A stretch of DNA of 64,000 nucleotides from Paragyromitra xinjiangensis. Its lineage: Eukaryota > Ascomycota > Pezizomycetes > Pezizales > Discinaceae. The notes under the pieces are model-generated. The model was not told where the DNA came from and did not search any database. It worked only from the letters and a program-made list of their open reading frames with translations. The stretch is from positions 2,666,001-2,730,000 of the forward strand of contig JBCAMK010000002.1 in NCBI GenBank assembly GCA_038503065.1, read 5' to 3'. Positions 59,084-64,000 of the stretch are shown here, one piece after another (the first letter of the stretch is position 1; the number at the start of each line of letters is the position of its first letter). The position numbers were made by a program, and so were the translations under genes.

Positions 59084-59309
59084 TTCGCTAAGTTTATAGG
59101 GTTAGGGTTTCTTTATCGAAATACTGATTATTACCCTCGCTATTTAGGGCAAAGGACAGGTTCCTAAGGGCTATCAAGTCTCAGGGAGGTTCCTTGGATG
59201 GGCCTAAAGCTCACCCTAGCTCTGCTATTGATTTGGAGATTTTTTTTTGAGGGCTGAATTCGGATTTTGACTTTCTGAATTATGGCGGGATGGTCGCTAT
59301 AGGCCGCCG
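59084..59309. repeat. right terminal inverted repeat (226 bp)
   Basis: The partner of 57801-58032 in opposite orientation. It starts at TTCGCTAAG and ends at GGCCGCCG before the TA. Confidence 0.9.
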
Positions 59310-59556
59310 TATAAAGGGCAACGGAGCAATCAATTTTAGCTAAAGTTGTACTACAAAAGCCTAACATAGCAAAACACCACGATCAACCCGACGCCGTTCT
59401 AGCTACCATCCATCTCCCTTCCGTGTCAACTCCTCAATTAACTAACTAGTCCCGTGGTATTTTAAACAACATAAAAGAAAGAAAGAAGACAAAAAGAAAC
59501 TTGCTATCGTTACAAGCAAAAAAAAGCAAAATTCAAACCAAAGAAACAATTCAACT

Positions 59557-61298
59557 CTAGCCCGTAAAATACAACCAACTAAACCCAACCCAACTCCCTA
59601 CAACCCCTATAGCAGAATAACTACTCGTAAACATCAACGGTAGGAACTCATATCGATCACCAAACACCAATCCGTGCACCATGCTTGTGTATATAATCAA
59701 CGGTATGCTAATCACGATAAACAGCGTTGCCGGTCTATCTAGGAGGAAGCGGCGTTGCGAGGGGGACACGGGAGCTAGTTGATCAAATGCAGAGAGGAAG
59801 ATGATGAGCCAGGCAACAGTGTATACTGTCTTGATTGGGAATTCCGGTGCGGTGAAGAGTAGGGGGAAGAGGGAAACGTGACCGGCGACGGCGAGTGGCC
59901 GGAAGGCACCGAGGTAGCGGCGGTCTTTTAGGGCGAGGAGACTGAAGGGAATGATGACAAGGAGGATCGCTTTTTCGTGAACGTGCCAGCCGAAGAGGAA
60001 AGAGGCGTAGCCGCAGAGAGTTACAGCGCCGATGAAGGTGTCGAATGTGGGCTTAAGAAATAGTTTGATCAGACATAGTATTTGGAAGAATAGTGTTAGG
60101 GTGAAGGTTGTTCTTGGTGAGATCTCAGGAAGGACGGCGAAGGCAGTGTCGCCGATTAGGCCTCGGGTTACACTGTTTACAGCGGACTGATCAACAGTGA
60201 GTCTCAGACGGGGCGCAACTGCGAATACTTGTTAGTCCCGACAAAAGGCCCGATACTGGCGACATACCATATATCAAAACTCGGTCCGTAAACGAATACA
60301 TAGCCCAAACATTGGGCGCCCAATACGCATGACACAGCCCTCTACTGAACGGGAATAGCCTAGACAACATCTGCGGCATCTGTCCCCAGTACACAAACGG
60401 CCCAAATGCCGCGCCAAAAATCCCCAACACACCAGTTCCCAGCTTTATAACATTCCCGAAACGTATGTCAAAGATCGAATTAGGACCAAGGCAGTATGCG
60501 CGGAGGAGGAAAACAAAGTACGCTGGAGCGAGGTAGAGGTATATATGCTTCATGCATAAAAGTGCAGCAAACAAAAGGCCGGAGACGAGACGTGTCGAAG
60601 GAGACCGTGCGAGTACGAGCGAGAGGAGAAGAATACCGTACATGAAGCCATTGTATTGGAAGTGTATGTGGTCGATAATCAACAAAGCAGGGGAGAGGAG
60701 AATGGATAGCGCAGCAGCGTGTGCAGAACGTTTGGAGGCTTCAGGAGTGGTATTTATGTACCTGCAGACGGCTATCAGAACTGTGCATACAACGAGCATG
60801 TGGGGCTAGAGTATACCTCTGAAGCGCATAAACCAGCAATAACTCTGTCGCAATCACCGACAAACGCTGGAAGTAGACCGTCTGAATACTCGAATACCCC
60901 AGATTCCCAACCTCGAGCATATGTGGATCAAAAAATCTCGCAATATGGCTCAGGCACCATTCGAACGCCGCAAAGAAGGGTGGATAGTCGAGTGTCCATT
61001 CCGAAGTTTTCTTAATAACCCACCTCTCAGCAAAACATTACTAGCCAACACCTGCAGCCTCCCGGACCGATCGCATGCATACCTCATAGTACCACTGTTT
61101 TACAGGCAGCGAATGCGTTATGGCCAGCCAATTCCGATGAACCTCGAAGTCTGTGGATTTGCTAGGGGGACAGGTTAGTGCGCTTCCGCGACAAGCTCCA
61201 GGAAATGGAAGGTATACTGACTAGGTAGGGAATAGCAAAAGCTTGAAAGCGGTGGCAGCGATAGCGCACTCGCGAAGAGAAGGGTGAAACTTATCCAT
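59557..61298 (-). CDS. ALG8: dolichyl-P-Glc:Glc1Man9GlcNAc2-PP-dolichol glucosyltransferase Alg8
   Basis: Alg8 adds the second glucose to the lipid-linked oligosaccharide in the ER lumen during N-glycan assembly. At least five exons were joined (61298-61222, 61161-61083, 61010-60817, from 60763, and the last exon ending at 59557). The start at 61298 gives [15 protein letters not shown] and then [20 protein letters not shown], a family hallmark; the Met at 61393 in another frame does not. [70 protein letters not shown] and [20 protein letters not shown] follow. [13 protein letters not shown] lies in the second half. Multiple hydrophobic helices are present, with the usual GT57 pattern. No damage was seen. 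Confidence 0.93.
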
Positions 61299-61730
61299 CT
61301 CCAGACATTTGCAATTGGAAGTAAAGCGCAGGAAAGCAAACTGACAGAACCGTAGCTGTTGGAATGGTGTAACGTGTTGTTTTGTGTTTCCACGAAGAAA
61401 TCAAGAGTCTTACCCGGCCTTGCTTTTTCAGCCTCAACGACACAAGCAACGCCCTACAAGTGAAGATCTAGTCCTGCTGCGATACACTAAAAAAAGTTTC
61501 GTGGGGAAAATTTCACGAAGAAAAAAATAAAAAGTCGTCGCGACGTCCAGGAACGAACCACGAAAAAAGTTCCATCCTTGGAATCGGCGTTCACCACCAC
61601 CACGCCTCTCTTTCCTCTTCTTCCCCCCAAAAATAATAAAATCAAAGACGGAATTCAAAAGAACAAAATAAATAATCTCCGTTCTAATTAATTCCCCTCC
61701 CCCACTAATTCCTCCTCCCGAGCAACCGTA
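61299..61730. promoter_or_regulatory. bidirectional promoter region, ALG8 / UTP5
   Basis: 432 bp between divergent start codons, with A-rich and C/T-rich tracts. No specific factor site was identified. Confidence 0.5.
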
Positions 61731-64000
61731 ATGGTCCAAAAGAAACCTTCTGTCCCTACACGGGCAACCACCAACCATTCAGCTCACCTCTCATCCAAAC
61801 TCGCAACATCTACGTCTTCAACTCTCTTGGCGTCTGCTTTTTCCCCACCTTACCTGCATTTGTCACTTTTCGCCTCTACCATTCTTGGACTCGATGCACA
61901 CCGTCTTCGAATCCATGATACGACCACTGGCCGTCTCCGCTGCGAGTACACACTCGAGAAGGGCGTCTCTGTCAATTCCTTGGCTTGGGGCTCTATCCCT
62001 GCACCTGATGATCGGAAAGGTGCTAAGAAGAAGCGGAAGAGGATCTCGGCGACTAATGGCGAAGATGCTGCTGGATCGACTGCGATTGTTGCTATTGCGA
62101 CTAGCAAGGGCTCAATTTTGCTATTCTCTCCAAGTGAGGGCGCATTAATTGGAGCACTTGAGGGAGGGCATATCGGTGAAGTGCAGCAGTTTGTGTTTTC
62201 TGGGGAGTCTGAGGAAAGTAAAGGCTGGAGTTGTGGAATTGATGGAAAATTGGTAGAATGGGATTTACGAAGAAAAATTACGCTAAGGTAGGTTTTTTTG
62301 TTACCCAAGGAGACTCTAGAATTCCTTTGCTCTATTTGGTTGCTTGGCGGTATTCTGCCTCGCGAACGGGGGTCTTACAAACTCATAGCTTTGTGATACC
62401 ATAGCGGGGTGTTGATCTCTGCGTCATTGAGTTTTTACCAGTGTCCTAATCCTTACCACTAACATTATTTCCAGGACTATCAACCTCCCCGACTCTTCAA
62501 TTCAAAGACTCGCCTACGCGCCTCCAGTAGTACTATGCGCATCCCACACTATTTATGCTATGGACTACGCCAACCCCGGCATGTCCACCCCTCCAACCTT
62601 CACCGCCAACACCACAGCTGTCCACTCACTTTTCTCATCTAAAGATAATACACTCTTCCTCTCAGCTGCGGATTCTGACCGGTTCATCAATGTATTCTCC
62701 ATCCCCGAGAAAAGGAGTATTGGCGCTCTAGTTGCCGAGTCTGATGTCAAGACTATTTCACTCACCAGAAGTGATATTTTGGTCGCTGTCACAACCGACG
62801 GCATCGTGGAACTCTTCAAAAAGCCATTTGAGCCTGTTTCTGCTAATATTACAGACTCGCCAACCGCGTCAAGGAAACGCAAGTCTATCACGAGGAAAGG
62901 AGACGCTAAAGTTAAGATCGTAAGACCCGACTCTCGTGACCGAGTCAATATCGCGGATGCTTCGCTGCAGGGCGACGAGCTTGTCGTTGCGTGGGTGGAG
63001 AGTGGTGTCAATATGGAGTTCGAGAAGATAAGGTGGAGCAATCCGGAGGATGGGGGCCTGGTCTTGAACGGGTTAGTCGAGATTGCAAGAAGCAAGACGG
63101 CTGGGATTGGAGGTGGTAGTGGGGTTGTAATGAACGGTGCAAAAGATATGGGCAAGGTCTCAGTGGATCAGTCAAAGGCAGTTGTCATTGGTGGAGTCGA
63201 TACCCAAGACGTAGGCATGGAAGATGCCTCAGAAGCCGAGGAAGATGAGGGACAAGTAGACGAAGACGACGAAGACGACGAGGAAGACGAGGAAGAAGAA
63301 AAAGAACACGAAGAGCCTTCATTCGCGGAAAAGTTCCAGGCCCTCGAAGTCTCCTCCGCCGCAAAGACTGCCACCAGTACCGCTCTCACCACCATCTCCG
63401 GCGCTCTCGAGAAAAAGGGAATTCAACCTCCTTCCGCTGGCTCCCTGACTACAGTCCTCACACAGGCTCTCAAAACTAACGACACTGCGCTTCTCGAATC
63501 CTGCCTTCACACTACAGACTCCAGCTCTATCCTAGTTACCGTCCGTCGCCTTAACTCAACCATGGCTGTTAGCCTTCTGGAACGTCTTGCGGAGAGAATT
63601 GCAAGGAGACCCGGGCGTGCGGGGTCCTTGGGGATCTGGGTTAGATGGACGCTTGTTGCCCACGGCGGGTACCTAGTTTCGCTACCAGACTTGATGAGCA
63701 CGCTTTCGGGATTGTATTCAACACTTAATACCAGAGCCGGCGCACTACCGAGATTGCTAGCGCTTCAGGGAAGACTTGATATGTTGCATGCTCAAGTTGA
63801 TCTTAGAAAGGCGCTGAGAGGTTCTGCTGAAGGTGGTCTAGAGGGTGATTCTGGCGACAAGGGTGTTCTCTATGTTGAGGGTCAGGAACAGGATTCTAGC
63901 AGCGATGATGAGTCTGATGAAGAGCCCGAGGAGGTCGGAATGCAGGGGCTACAGATTGAAGATGCTAGTTTCATTAAGGGTGGTGCTGATGACGATACGG
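61731..64000 (+). CDS. UTP5: small-subunit processome WD40 protein Utp5/WDR43, 3'-truncated by the window
   Basis: Exon 1 is 61731-62287, and exon 2 runs from 62475 past the right edge. The N-terminal part is a WD40 propeller: ASAFSPPYLHLSLFASTILGLDAHRLRIHD, GVSVNSLAWG, GGHIGEVQQFVFS and GWSCGIDGKLVEWDLR. A long acidic region (63230-63310, mostly Asp/Glu) comes next. A Utp12-type helical domain follows (LTTVLTQALKTNDTALLESCL, VTVRRLNSTMAVSLLERLAERIARRPGRAGSLGIWVRWTLVAHGGYL, LSGLYSTLNTRAGALPRLLALQGRLDML). Utp5 belongs to the t-UTP/UTP-A subcomplex, which binds early pre-rRNA and supports rDNA transcription in the nucleolus. The intron is about 187 nt. The window cuts an acidic C-terminal tail, so the end is unseen. 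Confidence 0.9.

Larger units (their letters stand above)
57801..59309. mobile_element. 1.5-kb non-autonomous DNA transposon with long TIRs
   Basis: Inverted repeats of about 230 bp face each other, starting CGGCGGCCTATAGCGACC. TA lies just outside each end (57799-57800 and 59310-59311), pointing to a Tc1/mariner-like integration. No transposase is present. The interior holds a GCCT microsatellite and three 50-nt degenerate direct repeats (58059-58108, 58480-58529, 58629-58678). These share CATTGCA..ATCG.AAAGGTACAAAG, and two weaker copies lie near 58585 and 58888. Arm divergence suggests an older insertion than the hAT-like element. Confidence 0.88.

Overview
This window is eukaryotic nuclear DNA from a filamentous ascomycete (Pezizomycotina). 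Most genes carry several short GT-AG introns of about 45-75 nt, and single-copy housekeeping genes sit beside fungus-specific families: a bZIP factor with a DUF3425 region, a DUF6604 protein, a DHA2 drug transporter, and a Snf5 with a C-terminal GATA-like finger. I cannot assign a genus. No virus, plasmid, organelle, CRISPR or bacterial operon signature was seen. Exon structures below were worked out by hand by joining frames at splice signals. For most multi-exon genes the exon lengths sum to a whole number of codons, which supports the models.

Layout. 0.6-2.5 kb: secreted GH27 alpha-galactosidase (-), 11 exons. 4.1-5.5 kb: short-chain dehydrogenase (-), divergent from a bZIP/DUF3425 regulator (+, 6.3-7.5 kb). 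8.1-8.9 kb: unrecognised 235-aa protein (-). 9-11.3 kb: gene-free DNA with a long hairpin. 11.3-17.7 kb: a large ZNFX1-type protein (-) with CCCH finger, UPF1-like helicase, NF-X1 fingers and RZ finger. 18.8-20.7 kb: DHA2 MFS transporter (-). 21.7-24.6 kb: DUF6604 protein (-). 25.9-29.2 kb: ASNSD1-like asparagine-synthetase-domain protein (-) divergent from the CIA1/CIAO1 WD40 protein (+). 29.3-30.8 kb: proteasome ubiquitin receptor Rpn13 (-). 31.8-33.3 kb: SNF5/SFH1 chromatin remodeller subunit (+). 35.3-36.4 kb: type II membrane GT8-like glycosyltransferase (-). 36.4-40.5 kb: a gene-poor island holding three inverted-repeat elements. 40.5-44.4 kb: membrane-anchored amidohydrolase (-). 46.0-49.0 kb: Vps9 Rab5-type exchange factor (+). 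51.3-52.9 kb: Leo1 of the Paf1 complex (-). 53.8-56.2 kb: three-LIM-domain protein (+). 57.8-59.3 kb: a 1.5-kb transposable element with about 230-bp inverted repeats. 59.6-61.3 kb: ALG8 glucosyltransferase (-), divergent from UTP5/WDR43 (+), which runs off the right edge.

The genes form no pathway or biosynthetic cluster. It is a normal chromosome-arm mixture of housekeeping genes (Fe-S assembly, proteasome, transcription, chromatin, N-glycosylation, ribosome biogenesis, endosomal traffic) and a few accessory genes. The parts most worth a second look are the ZNFX1-type protein and the non-autonomous DNA transposons. These are a pogo-type MITE with TA duplication, a hAT-like element with an 8-bp duplication and CTCGAG clusters, and a long-TIR element whose arms carry CCCTAACCCT and a shared reading frame.
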